Positions 16,254 to 24,958 are shown, counted from the first letter of the stretch. The stretch is DNA of 64,000 nucleotides from Alcanivorax sediminis (GCF_009601165.1 NZ_WIRE01000001.1:2914001-2978000); one strand, 5' to 3'. The notes: generated by a model from the sequence alone, not told the origin. Made by a program: numbers and translations.

Positions 16254-17978
16254 ATGGACGCTTCCACTGCACCGGTTTCACCTGCCAGCGCTCCCTTGCA
16301 AAGCACCGGCAAGGATCCGGATCTGGCCCCTCGAGTTCGCATCGGGCAATACTCCGACAGTGGCCCCAAGCTGCATAACCAGGATGCTCTGGCCATGCAG
16401 ATCCCTGAAGGTACCCTGTTGCGAACCAAGGGTATCGTGGCGGCACTGGCGGATGGGCTGTCCACCGCTGGCGCAGCGCGTGAAGCGGCCGAGTCCTGTG
16501 TGCTCGGTTTCATCACCGATTACTATTCCACACCAGCACTGTGGAGCGTGCCACGGTCTGCACAGAAAGTACTGGAAGCCCTGAACCGCTGGCTTTGCCG
16601 CCAAACCCTGGCTGGCGAAAGTCACCTCTGCACGCTGTCCCTGCTAATACTTCGATCACAGACAGCTCACCTGTTCCAGGTGGGCGACTCACGTATATGG
16701 CGCCTGCGTAACGACAAGCTGGAATGCCTCACTCGCGATCACAGCCGCATGTTGGGGGATAACCGCCAGGTGCTGACCCGAGTGATGGGAGGAGATACTC
16801 GTCTGGATGTGGACTACAGCAGTAGTGATCTGCAGGTGGGTGATATTTTTCTGCTCACCAGCGACGGCGTGCATGGTTTTCTCAGCCGCTCCCGCATGCA
16901 AGGCATCCTGCGTGGTTGTTCTAAGCCTGAAATTTGCTCCCAGGCTTTGGTAGAAGCAGCTCTGGCCAACGGCAGCGATGACAACTTGAGCTGCCAGGTA
17001 CTGGTGGTCGATGCACTGCCAGATGCCAGTGCCGATGAAGTGTTACGTCAACGAGGCAATCTTCCCTTACCCCCACCTCTCAGCCCCGGAGTTCGTGTCG
17101 ATGGCTTCACCGTACTTCGCGAACTCTATGCCAGTGTACGAAGCCACTTGTACCTGATCGAAGATGAGGAGGGAAAACGCTCTGTTCTGAAAACCCCCTC
17201 GGTCAACCTTGAAGACGACCGTTTTTCTCTCGAGCGCTTTGTCATGGAAGGCTGGGTGGGCAATCGGTTACGCAACCCGCATCTGTTACGCTACTTACCC
17301 ATTCCCGAAAACCCCAGCTGCCTCTATCAGCGTCTGGAGTTCATCGACGGGGTCACGCTCAAGCGCTGGCTTAAAGATCACCCTGACGCCCCGGTGGAAG
17401 AAAAACTCTATTTGGCAGACCAGTTGCTGAACGGTATCCGTGCCCTGCACCGTGCCGACGTGATTCATGGTGACCTGAAGCCGGAAAACATCATGGTCGA
17501 CAGCAATGGCCTGGTGCGTATCGTGGATTTCGGCAGTTGCCACTGCCGGGGTATGGAGCAAGCCAATGCCGGCATTCCCCTGGGCACACGGGATTACAGT
17601 GCACCGGAGCTGGTAGAGGGGACGACGCCGTCCGAACAGAGCGATCTGTTCTCAGCGGGCGCTATTATTCATGAAATGCTCACTGGCGCCTTACCCTGGC
17701 AGGGCCGCTATGAGAAAGCCTCCCACCAGCCACTGCCGCCACTGCAGGGGCTGAATGCCTTCATTCCCTTGTGGATCAACAATGTGCTGCAGATTTCGCT
17801 GCAACGGCAACCCAACCAGCGCTTTGCCGACGCCGCCGAATTCCGCGACGCCCTGCGCCGTCCAGTGCGCAGCGTGAGACAAATCAAGGACACCAGCGTC
17901 AATGAATTACGCCTCTGGAAAGGCGCCTGTGTCGTCTTGCTCATGCTGCTGATGATTAGCGTCAGCCTGAATCAGTGA
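16254..17978 (+). CDS. Bifunctional PP2C-type phosphatase / Ser-Thr protein kinase, membrane-anchored
   Basis: This 574-residue fusion has two opposed activities. Residues ~25-265 form a PP2C phosphatase with metal-binding Asp in NQDAL, ADGLSTAG, TSDGVHG and SDDNLS, plus the GDSRIW motif. Residues ~280-535 form a Hanks-type kinase: Lys in SVLKTP, catalytic loop HGDLKPEN, DFGS, and GTRDYSAPE in place of the APE motif. A single hydrophobic helix (about 553-572) ends the protein, anchoring it with both domains in the cytoplasm. The glycine-rich loop is weak. From memory, a kinase gene also sits between nirB and the transporter in Pseudomonas, so the link to nitrate assimilation looks conserved; targets are unknown. 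ATG 16254 has AGGA upstream; a TTG 6 bp earlier is less likely. Confidence 0.92.
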   Translation: MDASTAPVSPASAPLQSTGKDPDLAPRVRIGQYSDSGPKLHNQDALAMQIPEGTLLRTKGIVAALADGLSTAGAAREAAESCVLGFITDYYSTPALWSVPRSAQKVLEALNRWLCRQTLAGESHLCTLSLLILRSQTAHLFQVGDSRIWRLRNDKLECLTRDHSRMLGDNRQVLTRVMGGDTRLDVDYSSSDLQVGDIFLLTSDGVHGFLSRSRMQGILRGCSKPEICSQALVEAALANGSDDNLSCQVLVVDALPDASADEVLRQRGNLPLPPPLSPGVRVDGFTVLRELYASVRSHLYLIEDEEGKRSVLKTPSVNLEDDRFSLERFVMEGWVGNRLRNPHLLRYLPIPENPSCLYQRLEFIDGVTLKRWLKDHPDAPVEEKLYLADQLLNGIRALHRADVIHGDLKPENIMVDSNGLVRIVDFGSCHCRGMEQANAGIPLGTRDYSAPELVEGTTPSEQSDLFSAGAIIHEMLTGALPWQGRYEKASHQPLPPLQGLNAFIPLWINNVLQISLQRQPNQRFADAAEFRDALRRPVRSVRQIKDTSVNELRLWKGACVVLLMLLMISVSLNQ

Positions 17979-17988
17979 GCAACACGAT

Positions 17989-18154
17989 AATGAATAGTTA
18001 ATAATTAATAGCTGCGCGTGCAGCGACTGTCTTCATCCCAAGCAATGAGGCCGCGCCCAAAGTCTGGGCGCGGCCTCATGCGTTTCAAAACACGAAAACC
18101 CGTCTTGCAACGTTATTAACTATTCATTATTAATTATTCATTCTTCATTCTTCC
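17989..18154. repeat. Inverted 7-bp arrays around a hairpin (locus B)
   Basis: The left arm (17989-18016) is AATGAAT, AGTTAAT, AATTAAT, AGCTGCG. The right arm (18113-18154) is TTATTAA, CTATTCA, TTATTAA, TTATTCA, TTCTTCA, TTCTTCC. Read on the opposite strand the right arm is built from the same units as the left. The hairpin at 18046-18078 lies between them. The right arm contains the stop codon of the DUF1285 gene (18145-18147). Confidence 0.85.
18046..18078. terminator. Strong GC hairpin between convergent genes
   Basis: TGAGGCCGCGCCCA pairs with TGGGCGCGGCCTCA across a short loop, a 14-bp stem. It sits between the convergent phosphatase-kinase and DUF1285 genes. No T-run follows in either direction, so termination here is inferred from position. 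Confidence 0.55.
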
Positions 18155-18687
18155 AGCGCGCCCAGCTCAAACCTCTCCCCGCCACTCTCAACCACCAGCT
18201 TGCCATCGACTTCCTTTCCCCAATCAATCAACTGATAGAAGGCGCTGCGTCCGATGAGAGCACGCAGGTTCTTGCGCACGGTAATGTAGGGAGACGGCTC
18301 TGCGGTTTGCGGATCGATCTCGACCCAAATGGGGTGATCGCCGGAGGCAACCACATGGCTGCCCACATTGGTGGTGAAAACCAGCTTGCCATCCACTTGC
18401 TGAACCTCACCTGCAACAAAGGGGGCGTCGTCGACCTGAATACGCAACTTTTCCACCGGCGTGATCAGGAAATAGTCCTCTCCCTCACGCAGCAGAATCG
18501 TAGAAAACAGTGCCACCATCCGCTCCCGCTGGATGGGTGAGCCCTCGTAATACCAGGTCCCATCACGGGCGATACGCATGTCGATGTCGGCATGGCGTTG
18601 TGGCTTCCACTGCTCCACCGGTGGTAACCCCTGCTCGTCCTTTCCCGCTTTTTCCAACAGGGAAAGCAGGTCGTCGGCCTTGTTCAT
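18145..18687 (-). CDS. DUF1285 family protein
   Basis: This 180-residue soluble protein matches the DUF1285 pattern: IDMRIARDGTWYYEGSPI near the N-terminus, then FSTILLREGEDYFLITPVEK and WVEIDP. The family is common in proteobacteria and its role is not established. The gene overlaps the stop of the upstream TetR gene by 4 bp (ATGA), so the two form an operon, and its own end reaches into a heptamer repeat arm. No signal peptide or membrane segment is visible. Confidence 0.85.
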   Translation of the reverse strand: MNKADDLLSLLEKAGKDEQGLPPVEQWKPQRHADIDMRIARDGTWYYEGSPIQRERMVALFSTILLREGEDYFLITPVEKLRIQVDDAPFVAGEVQQVDGKLVFTTNVGSHVVASGDHPIWVEIDPQTAEPSPYITVRKNLRALIGRSAFYQLIDWGKEVDGKLVVESGGERFELGALEE

Positions 18688-19319
18688 CGCGGGCCCCGCT
18701 GTCCCTTGTTGCCCATGCGGATGCCGATCTCGATCAGGAAGTCGAGGAAATCATCCTTGTCATCAATCAGGCGCTTGTAGAACGGCGACTCCATCAAGGC
18801 CACAGCACCGTGTGCCAGCGCCCAGGCTGAGCAGATATGGTAGATTGGCGGCACCTCTTCCAGCGAGCCCTCCGCCACCCGGGCTTCCACAATTTCGGTC
18901 AGCCGGGCAAAGTTGGCCTCGCGAATGCTATGCAGTTTCTCCACCAGTTCCGGCAAGGCATGATCCTTGATCACCTTGTTTTCCAGACGGTCAAACAACT
19001 GATAACGCTTGGGGTCGGAAATGCGGAAGCGGAAATACTCCCGCACCAGCCTTTCTTTGTTGTCTGCGTCCGAGATCTGCTTGAACACTTCTGCCAGATC
19101 CTCTTCATAGCGGATCATCAATAGCAGGTAGATCTCGTTTTTAGTCTCAAAATGCTTATAGATGGTGCCCTTACCGATACCTACACGGTCGGCAATCATC
19201 TCCACCGTTACCCGGTCTTCGCCTTCCTCCAGAAACAACTCCAGAGCGGCATCAAGAATCTGCCGTTCACGCTGACGAAACTCCTGCGCTTTACGCGTGG
19301 CTTTCTCCAGGTCACCCAT
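18684..19319 (-). CDS. TetR family transcriptional regulator
   Basis: The N-terminal helix-turn-helix domain (about residues 15-60) contains ILDAALELFLEEG and VEMIADRVGIGKGTIYKHF, the usual TetR DNA-binding signature. The remainder is the helical ligand and dimer domain. The length of 211 residues is typical. ATG 19319 is used because AAGGAG lies 6 nt upstream; the open frame continues to 19367 without such a site. It is co-transcribed with the DUF1285 gene and divergent from a class V aminotransferase gene, which is a possible target. The inducing ligand is unknown. Confidence 0.9.
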   Translation of the reverse strand: MGDLEKATRKAQEFRQRERQILDAALELFLEEGEDRVTVEMIADRVGIGKGTIYKHFETKNEIYLLLMIRYEEDLAEVFKQISDADNKERLVREYFRFRISDPKRYQLFDRLENKVIKDHALPELVEKLHSIREANFARLTEIVEARVAEGSLEEVPPIYHICSAWALAHGAVALMESPFYKRLIDDKDDFLDFLIEIGIRMGNKGQRGPR

Positions 19320-19537
19320 CCATTTCTCCTTGAGCATGACAGGGCTGGCTGATAGCCCTGAAACCATCCCGGTTCAGGCAAGATGATACTGCCTGTGGTT
19401 CCCGGTGTTCTGCACGTGTGATTCTAACGTATTCCTTTTTTTTACGCATACGACAGCGGCGCATTACCTCGAAACTGTTTACCCTGTTAACCAGCCATCA
19501 GCATGGCAGCAATTTTGCCACCCGGACAGGAGTCACC

Positions 19538-20659
19538 ATGAGCACGCCAGCCTCGGATCACCCCGAGTTTCCCCAGCAGGATGACCTTATCTACCTTAAC
19601 CACGCCGCCGTTGCGCCCTGGCCTGAGCGCACTCGCCGCGCGGTGCAAGCCTTTGCGGATGCGAATTGCCAGGTGGGCGCCCGTGATTACCCGCACTGGC
19701 TAAAGGTCGAGCAGCGTCTGCGGGAGCGCCTGGCATGGCTGATCGGTAACGTTGCCACTGACGAAATTGCCTTGTTGAAAAACACCTCTGAAGGCCTCTC
19801 CGTTATCGCTCAGGGACTACCGTGGCAACCTGGCGATCAGGTCGTGATCAGTGACCAGGAATTCCCTTCCAATCGCATCCCCTGGCAGGCGTTGGCCAAT
19901 CAAGGCGTCGAGGTGATCGAAGTTGGGCTAGGGGTGGATGATCCAGAGCAAGCGGTCATTGATGCCATCACCCCAAGTACCCGCCTGGTCTCGCTGTCCG
20001 CGGTACAATACGGTAGCGGCCTGCAAATGAATATGACGCGAATTGGTCAGGCCTGCAGGGCGCGCGATATCCTCTTTTGTGTGGATGCTATCCAGATTCT
20101 GGGGACCCAGCCCTTCGATGCCAATGAAGCTTGCGCAGACTTTGTGGTCGCCGACGGTCACAAATGGATGCTGGGGCCCGAAGGCCTTGCGCTGTTTTAC
20201 TGCCGCAAGGAAGTACAACCCAGGCTCACACTGCGCCAGCACGGCTGGCATATGATCGCCAACGCCGGCGACTATAGCGAACATGAGTGGCAGGTAGCCG
20301 ATAACGCCAAACGTTTTGAATGTGGCAGCCCCAATATGCTCGGTATTCATGCGCTGGAGGCATCCTTGTCGTTACTTCAGGACATCGGCATGGCTGAGGT
20401 AGAGCGTGAACTTCAGGCACGGGTGCAGTACCTCATTGACGGGCTGCAAGAGAGAGGCGCAACGCTGATTAGCGCCATGGCACCAGAGCGACGAGCCGGC
20501 ATTGTCACCTTCCGGCTTCCTGACGAGTCGCCTTCCGAGACTTTCCAGCGTCTCAAACAAGGTGGCGTGGTCTGTGCTGAACGGGGCGGCGGCGTGCGCT
20601 TCTCTCCCCACTTTTACACGGCATTTTCTGTCATCGACCGGGCGCTGGCCCTGTTGTAA
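19538..20659 (+). CDS. Class V aminotransferase (cysteine desulfurase-like, PLP-dependent)
   Basis: This 373-residue protein has the fold-type I PLP pattern: LNHAAVAPWP at the N-terminus, NTSEGLSVIAQGL, SDQEFPSN, and the Schiff-base Lys in ADGHKWMLGPEG. A clear catalytic Cys of IscS/SufS is not visible in the expected C-terminal loop, where GSPNMLGIHALEA is followed by no exposed Cys motif. It may therefore be an isopenicillin epimerase-like or other class V enzyme rather than a sulfur donor. ATG 19538 has ACAGGAG 5 nt upstream; the frame continues to 19418 without support. A YiiX-like gene follows after 40 bp. Confidence 0.85.
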   Translation: MSTPASDHPEFPQQDDLIYLNHAAVAPWPERTRRAVQAFADANCQVGARDYPHWLKVEQRLRERLAWLIGNVATDEIALLKNTSEGLSVIAQGLPWQPGDQVVISDQEFPSNRIPWQALANQGVEVIEVGLGVDDPEQAVIDAITPSTRLVSLSAVQYGSGLQMNMTRIGQACRARDILFCVDAIQILGTQPFDANEACADFVVADGHKWMLGPEGLALFYCRKEVQPRLTLRQHGWHMIANAGDYSEHEWQVADNAKRFECGSPNMLGIHALEASLSLLQDIGMAEVERELQARVQYLIDGLQERGATLISAMAPERRAGIVTFRLPDESPSETFQRLKQGGVVCAERGGGVRFSPHFYTAFSVIDRALALL

Positions 20660-20699
20660 GCTCCCTGCAACCAGTAACAAGCCAGAACAGCGAGTACAG

Positions 20700-21548
20700 A
20701 TGAGTAAACAGCGGGCGGTGTATGAATGGTGCTGTCAACAGCTCCAGCGTGACGAAAGCCACAGCGGTCAGCCCAGTGCGGACCTGGACAGCCTGCGCAC
20801 CGTCATCCGCCCTTGCGATGTGCTCCTCGTTGCTGGTCACAGCAACATCGACCGCACCTTCAAGGTGATTGGCGACAGCCGGTATGCCAGGGCGGTTCTT
20901 TATGTGGGCCGCCTGCACGACGTGGCCGACCCCGCCCTGCGAGCCCTGCTGGCGGATTACACTCCCTGCGAGCCGGACACCCAGCTGGTCATTGATGCCA
21001 GCCTGGAGCGAGGGCTGATCGTGGAGCCACTATCAGCGCTGGAAGGAAAGCAACTACGGGTATGCCGCGCTCAGGGCCTGAGTGACAGCGAAGCACAGGA
21101 TGTGTTGCGTTATGCGATTAGCCGGATTGGTGCAGGCGGCGGGCGCTCCTGGGCTGCTCTTTGCCTGATGGCCCTGGTGCCCTGGCGCTGGCTGCCACTA
21201 CGCTGGCGTACAGCACTGTTCAGGCGCTGGGCAGGTGAATTGGTCAAGGCACTCAGCGGCACCGTGATTTCTGATGCATTCAGCTTTGTTCAATTTCCGG
21301 TATTACCACTGGTAAAGGAAGATGGTGCCGGAGCAAGGCTGCTTCGTCTGCAGCCCCGCGCCATTACTGCTGCCGATTTTGATCACTCGCCTTACTTTGA
21401 CATCGTCAAGGCGCCCTTCCAGCTCAATACCATTCCCAAAGGGATGGATGCGGTACCATGGAAAGGGAACCAGGGTGCGTTGGCACCTGAGCGCCAACGC
21501 CACCTGTCACTGGTTGAGCCGCCGGCGAACAGCACCCCCGGCCAGTAA
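20700..21548 (+). CDS. YiiX/'lipo-like' permuted NlpC/P60-type protein with altered active site
   Basis: The 282-residue sequence follows the permuted papain-like fold of the YiiX group. PCDVLLVAGHS stands where that family has GDVLLVEG, then SRYARAVLYVG, a middle Glu/Asp-containing strand, and a C-terminal helix SGTVISDAFSFVQFPVLP. In relatives as I recall them the two key motifs are SHAALYVG and ICSTLIAQAF; here the catalytic His is replaced by Arg and the Cys by Ser. The protein may thus bind a lipid or peptide without hydrolysing it. ATG 20700 is preceded by a weak GCGAG. It lies 40 bp after the aminotransferase gene and its 3' end overlaps the convergent protease gene by 42 bp. Confidence 0.75.
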   Translation: MSKQRAVYEWCCQQLQRDESHSGQPSADLDSLRTVIRPCDVLLVAGHSNIDRTFKVIGDSRYARAVLYVGRLHDVADPALRALLADYTPCEPDTQLVIDASLERGLIVEPLSALEGKQLRVCRAQGLSDSEAQDVLRYAISRIGAGGGRSWAALCLMALVPWRWLPLRWRTALFRRWAGELVKALSGTVISDAFSFVQFPVLPLVKEDGAGARLLRLQPRAITAADFDHSPYFDIVKAPFQLNTIPKGMDAVPWKGNQGALAPERQRHLSLVEPPANSTPGQ

Positions 21549-23153
21549 TAGCAGAGCAAGCCCCGCAATAGCGCCGCCCCCACCACCACCGGAATCGCTT
21601 GCCGGGCCGGGGGCGCTGGTGGTGGCGACACTGCGTGCCAACGCAGGATAACTGGCCGCCTGATTGTCACCGCTGGGAAAATCACCGTTGTCGGTCCACA
21701 CTTTGACAGACACTACGCCGTAACCACTGCCCTCCATAACCAACTGCTGGACAGCCACTTCACCTGGTGCCATGTCCCCAAGACCGCACTGCACCAGTTC
21801 AGAGCCATAACAGCTATCCGGCACAATCGCCTGCCAGCCATCGGGCATCTGGAAGCCCAGTCGAGCTCGTGACGCTGCACGGTGAGTCGCCGCATTCTCC
21901 ACCCGGGCAGTCATCACCACCCTGCCATCAGAACGGCGCTGGCTGGACACGCTGAGAACTATGTCTGGCTGGTCGCTGAATACCAGCTTGAAGCTCTCGG
22001 AAGGCAGGCTGAAATAGTCGTAGCCATCACTGGAAGGTCGCACGTTAACGTCGCCGGCCCATTCTTGCCCACCATTACTGAATTTGAGGTTGATAGAGCC
22101 CAGGCCATCACCTACGTAGAGGTTCTTGCCAGCGGTACAACGGGTTTCGTTCGCGCTTGCAGCTAAACAACTCCAGCCAGACACTGAGACCGCCAAACCT
22201 GCCTCATGACGAACCGTGAGCCCCACATTGGTCGCTTTATTGATCACACTGCGGTTGATAAGACTGGCGTTGACACTCAGCGCGGTTCCCGGTGCCTGAT
22301 AATGCTTTTCCGGTAACCCCTGGGTTTCCAGATCCACCAGCAGCCCGGAGGTGGCGCTTTCCAGCCAGTCCAGATAGCTGTCGACCCGGGTGTACACACC
22401 TGGAACACCGCTGGTGGCACAGGTGTCGTGCCCGTAGCTGGTGATCCCCACCAGCCATTGCTGGCCGTCCTGGCTGTAAATCAGTGGGCCTCCGCTGTCA
22501 CCACGGCAGGTGTCCTGCGCCTTTGGGGCAGGGTCCATTTCACCGGCACAGATCTGGCCACTCCAGATCTGGCTCCACTGGCTGGCACAGTAGCTATAGG
22601 AAACGTAATCCAGCTGTACCTGCTGCAAGGTATCGGAAAGTGTCTGGTCACTGTTGTTGGTATAGCCCCAACCAAGGGCAAGCAGGGACTCCTTGGGGCT
22701 GGCTGTGATTTGCTCAACCACTTCGACCTTGGCCAGGTCCATGGTGCTCAGCTTACTGGGTGAATCCAGGCGCAACAGCGCGATATCGTTATGATAGTTG
22801 TCAGACCGATAGGAAGGGTGCACCAATACAGAAGAGATACCATGATGCTCCAGTGCACTATTCAACCGGTTGGTGCCACCGAGAGAAACGAACAGGATAT
22901 CTGCCGTCAATGTTTCTCCATCCCCCACAACACAGTGGGCCGCTGTTACCACCCACTGAGGGGCAATCAGGGTGCCACCACACAGCGTTGAAGACCTTGT
23001 TGGATCACCGGAACGGCTGATTTCCACCTCGGCCATCCAGGGCCTCACTGTTGTTACATCCTGTCCCCCGATGATTCGGGGCTGGGCCTCTGACGCCGTT
23101 ACCGTCTGAACCAGCCCCGTCCAAAAACACAGAACCAACATCAAACGATACAT
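21507..23153 (-). CDS. Secreted trypsin-like serine protease with GlyGly-CTERM tail
   Basis: A 548-residue S1-family protease. A signal peptide (about residues 1-20) leads to the zymogen-type start IIGGQDV. The triad is His in VTAAHCVV, Asp in NDIALLRLD and Ser in CRGDSGGPL. The residue six before the Ser is Asp (QDTC), which predicts trypsin-like cleavage after Arg/Lys. Residues ~265-510 form one or two beta-rich domains with paired Cys. The C-terminus is SGGGGGGAIAGLALLLLAGG followed by RRRLNQ, the Gly-run, helix and basic cluster of GlyGly-CTERM proteins, which are type II secretion substrates cleaved by rhombosortase. Neither of those partners is in this window. The gene stands alone. Confidence 0.92.
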   Translation of the reverse strand: MYRLMLVLCFWTGLVQTVTASEAQPRIIGGQDVTTVRPWMAEVEISRSGDPTRSSTLCGGTLIAPQWVVTAAHCVVGDGETLTADILFVSLGGTNRLNSALEHHGISSVLVHPSYRSDNYHNDIALLRLDSPSKLSTMDLAKVEVVEQITASPKESLLALGWGYTNNSDQTLSDTLQQVQLDYVSYSYCASQWSQIWSGQICAGEMDPAPKAQDTCRGDSGGPLIYSQDGQQWLVGITSYGHDTCATSGVPGVYTRVDSYLDWLESATSGLLVDLETQGLPEKHYQAPGTALSVNASLINRSVINKATNVGLTVRHEAGLAVSVSGWSCLAASANETRCTAGKNLYVGDGLGSINLKFSNGGQEWAGDVNVRPSSDGYDYFSLPSESFKLVFSDQPDIVLSVSSQRRSDGRVVMTARVENAATHRAASRARLGFQMPDGWQAIVPDSCYGSELVQCGLGDMAPGEVAVQQLVMEGSGYGVVSVKVWTDNGDFPSGDNQAASYPALARSVATTSAPGPASDSGGGGGGAIAGLALLLLAGGAVRRRLNQ

Positions 23154-23644
23154 AAGGACACCTTTCTCTACTCAAACATTACGCAGAGATACTAACCAAC
23201 TAATACCAAAGTACTGTGTGACTTGGTTCAGGTATTAGAATGACAAGATGAAATTATTAGTAAAAATTACCTATGACCAGTTAGTCAGCGTCATTTTTTA
23301 GCAATTTTGATGCATATGCGTTTATTTTTAACGGAGTTCGCGCATGTTGCTCTGGCCCTCACCTGACAAGTCAAAGCGCATAATGGAAGTAGCAGCGAAC
23401 TTGGGTCCACAAGCTGTCAGGACCGGTATCGGAGGAGTCCAAAGCCGGGTTCTCCAGGAGTCAATACGACTAGTCGAGACACGAGAAAGGAAAGGGATTG
23501 GCATTCAGGGGAAGACTGTATGGCCTTTGCTCGATGTTTCATGTCCTCTGGGCAATTGCCGTTACATCAACTCGTTACGGTAACCCGCCAGTGTCTGGCT
23601 GAAAATACCAGGTAATCGCCGCCCGGGACCGGGCGGCAGAAAGG
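23154..23644. other. Intergenic region between the protease and rmuC genes
   Basis: A 491-bp AT-rich stretch. It contains an imperfect inverted repeat at 23200-23238 (CTAATACC with GGTATTAG), about 50-85 bp upstream of the protease gene, that could be an operator or hairpin. A GC hairpin at 23618-23637 follows the end of rmuC. A 79-codon open frame at 23344-23583 has no family resemblance and no convincing start site, so it is not called. Confidence 0.5.
23618..23637 (-). terminator. GC hairpin after rmuC
   Basis: GCCGCCCGG and CCGGGCGGC form a 9-bp stem with a 2-nt loop, 8 bp beyond the rmuC stop. There is no T-run, so termination is inferred only from position. Confidence 0.45.
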
Positions 23645-24958
23645 TCAGGCGTCGATCTCGTCATCCTCCGCCCGAGGTAACGCACGGCGGGCTTTGGCGC
23701 CAAGATCCATCAGCTGGTTCGCCTGGCGCAGCAGGTTACCCCTGCCTTGGGTAAGTCGGCTATGGGTGGTTTCCCATGCGGTATGGGCCTTGTTCAGCTT
23801 GTCACCCAGATCCCCAAGTGACTCGTCGATCAGGGACACTTGGTCACAGATCTTGCCGGCCCGGTCGGCAATATCCAGCGCATTACGGTTCTGGTATTCG
23901 TAGCGCCAGATATTCTGAATAGTGCGCAACGTCACCAACAGCGTTGTGGGACTCACCAGTACAATATTGCGTGCGAAGGCGTCCGTATACAGGCTGGAGT
24001 CCTGCTCCATGGCCACCATGAAGGCACCTTCAATGGGGATGAACAGCAGCACGAAATCCAGGCTCTGAATACCCTCCAGACCACTGTAATCCTTGATATC
24101 CAGCCCTTTGATATGACTCCGCAACGACGCCAGATGCTCGCGCAGAGCCTGCTCTCGCTCTTCCTGTGTGGTTGCTGAAGACAAGCGTTCATAGGCTATC
24201 AGCGACACTTTGGCATCGACCACCACATCCTTGTTTTCCGGCAAACGCACAATGGCATCGGGCAAGCGCCGCTGGCCACTCTCATCCTTGAAAGCCACCT
24301 GGGTTTCATACTCGCGGCCGCGAGTGAGTCCGGAAGACTCCAACACCCGCTCGAGAATCATCTCCCCCCAGTTACCCTGGGTTTTAACCTGCCCCTTGAG
24401 CGCATCGGTGAGGTTTTTGGCGTCCTCATGCATCTGCTGATTCAGCCCGCGAAGCTGGCTTAACTGCTCCATCAAGGTAGCCTGGGTACGGGTTTCATCA
24501 CTGTGGATCTGATCCACCCGACGCCGGAAGTCGTTCAGCTGCTCCCGGAAAGGCTTCAACACCCCGTCCAGCCCCTGATGCTGCTGTTCTTGCAACTGCT
24601 TGCTGCGCTGCTCGAAGATCTTTGCCGAAAGGTGCTCGAATTCCTGCTTCAGTAGCTCACGGCTTTTCTCCGCAAACGCCAGCTTCTCTTCCTGCCCTGC
24701 CAGGCGCTCTTCCAGGCGCGCCTTTTCAGCGGCGAGCTGCTGGGCACGGGACTCAGCATCACGATGCTGCTGTACGGCGACCTGAAGCTGCTCCTTGAGC
24801 AACGGTAACTGAGCCAGCGGCTCGCGAAGCTGGTGTTTCTCTTCCTGCCACTGCAAGGCGAGATGGCTCTGGCGGCGGCGCTCCAACAGCCATACAAGCA
24901 ATGCTGCCAGGATCGCGCCCGCCAGAGCAGCCAGACCCGGGATCAGGAACTGATTCAT
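23645..24958 (-). CDS. rmuC: DNA recombination protein RmuC
   Basis: RmuC limits inversions between short inverted repeats and is thought to act as a nuclease-like factor in recombination. The 437-residue protein has an N-terminal membrane helix (LAALAGAILAALLVWLL), a coiled coil over residues ~30-190, and the conserved RmuC core with GNWGEMILERVLESSGL, PDAIVRLPENKDVVVDAKVS and LDFVLLFIPIEGAF. It overlaps the tatD stop by 4 bp, so the two are coupled. Its last codons and stop read GACGCCTGA, the same nine bases as at two other gene ends here. Confidence 0.95.
   Translation of the reverse strand: MNQFLIPGLAALAGAILAALLVWLLERRRQSHLALQWQEEKHQLREPLAQLPLLKEQLQVAVQQHRDAESRAQQLAAEKARLEERLAGQEEKLAFAEKSRELLKQEFEHLSAKIFEQRSKQLQEQQHQGLDGVLKPFREQLNDFRRRVDQIHSDETRTQATLMEQLSQLRGLNQQMHEDAKNLTDALKGQVKTQGNWGEMILERVLESSGLTRGREYETQVAFKDESGQRRLPDAIVRLPENKDVVVDAKVSLIAYERLSSATTQEEREQALREHLASLRSHIKGLDIKDYSGLEGIQSLDFVLLFIPIEGAFMVAMEQDSSLYTDAFARNIVLVSPTTLLVTLRTIQNIWRYEYQNRNALDIADRAGKICDQVSLIDESLGDLGDKLNKAHTAWETTHSRLTQGRGNLLRQANQLMDLGAKARRALPRAEDDEIDA

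Noticed and set aside
23344..23583. A 79-codon open frame between the protease and rmuC genes
   Set aside because: No ribosome-binding site, no recognisable domain and atypical composition; probably chance.
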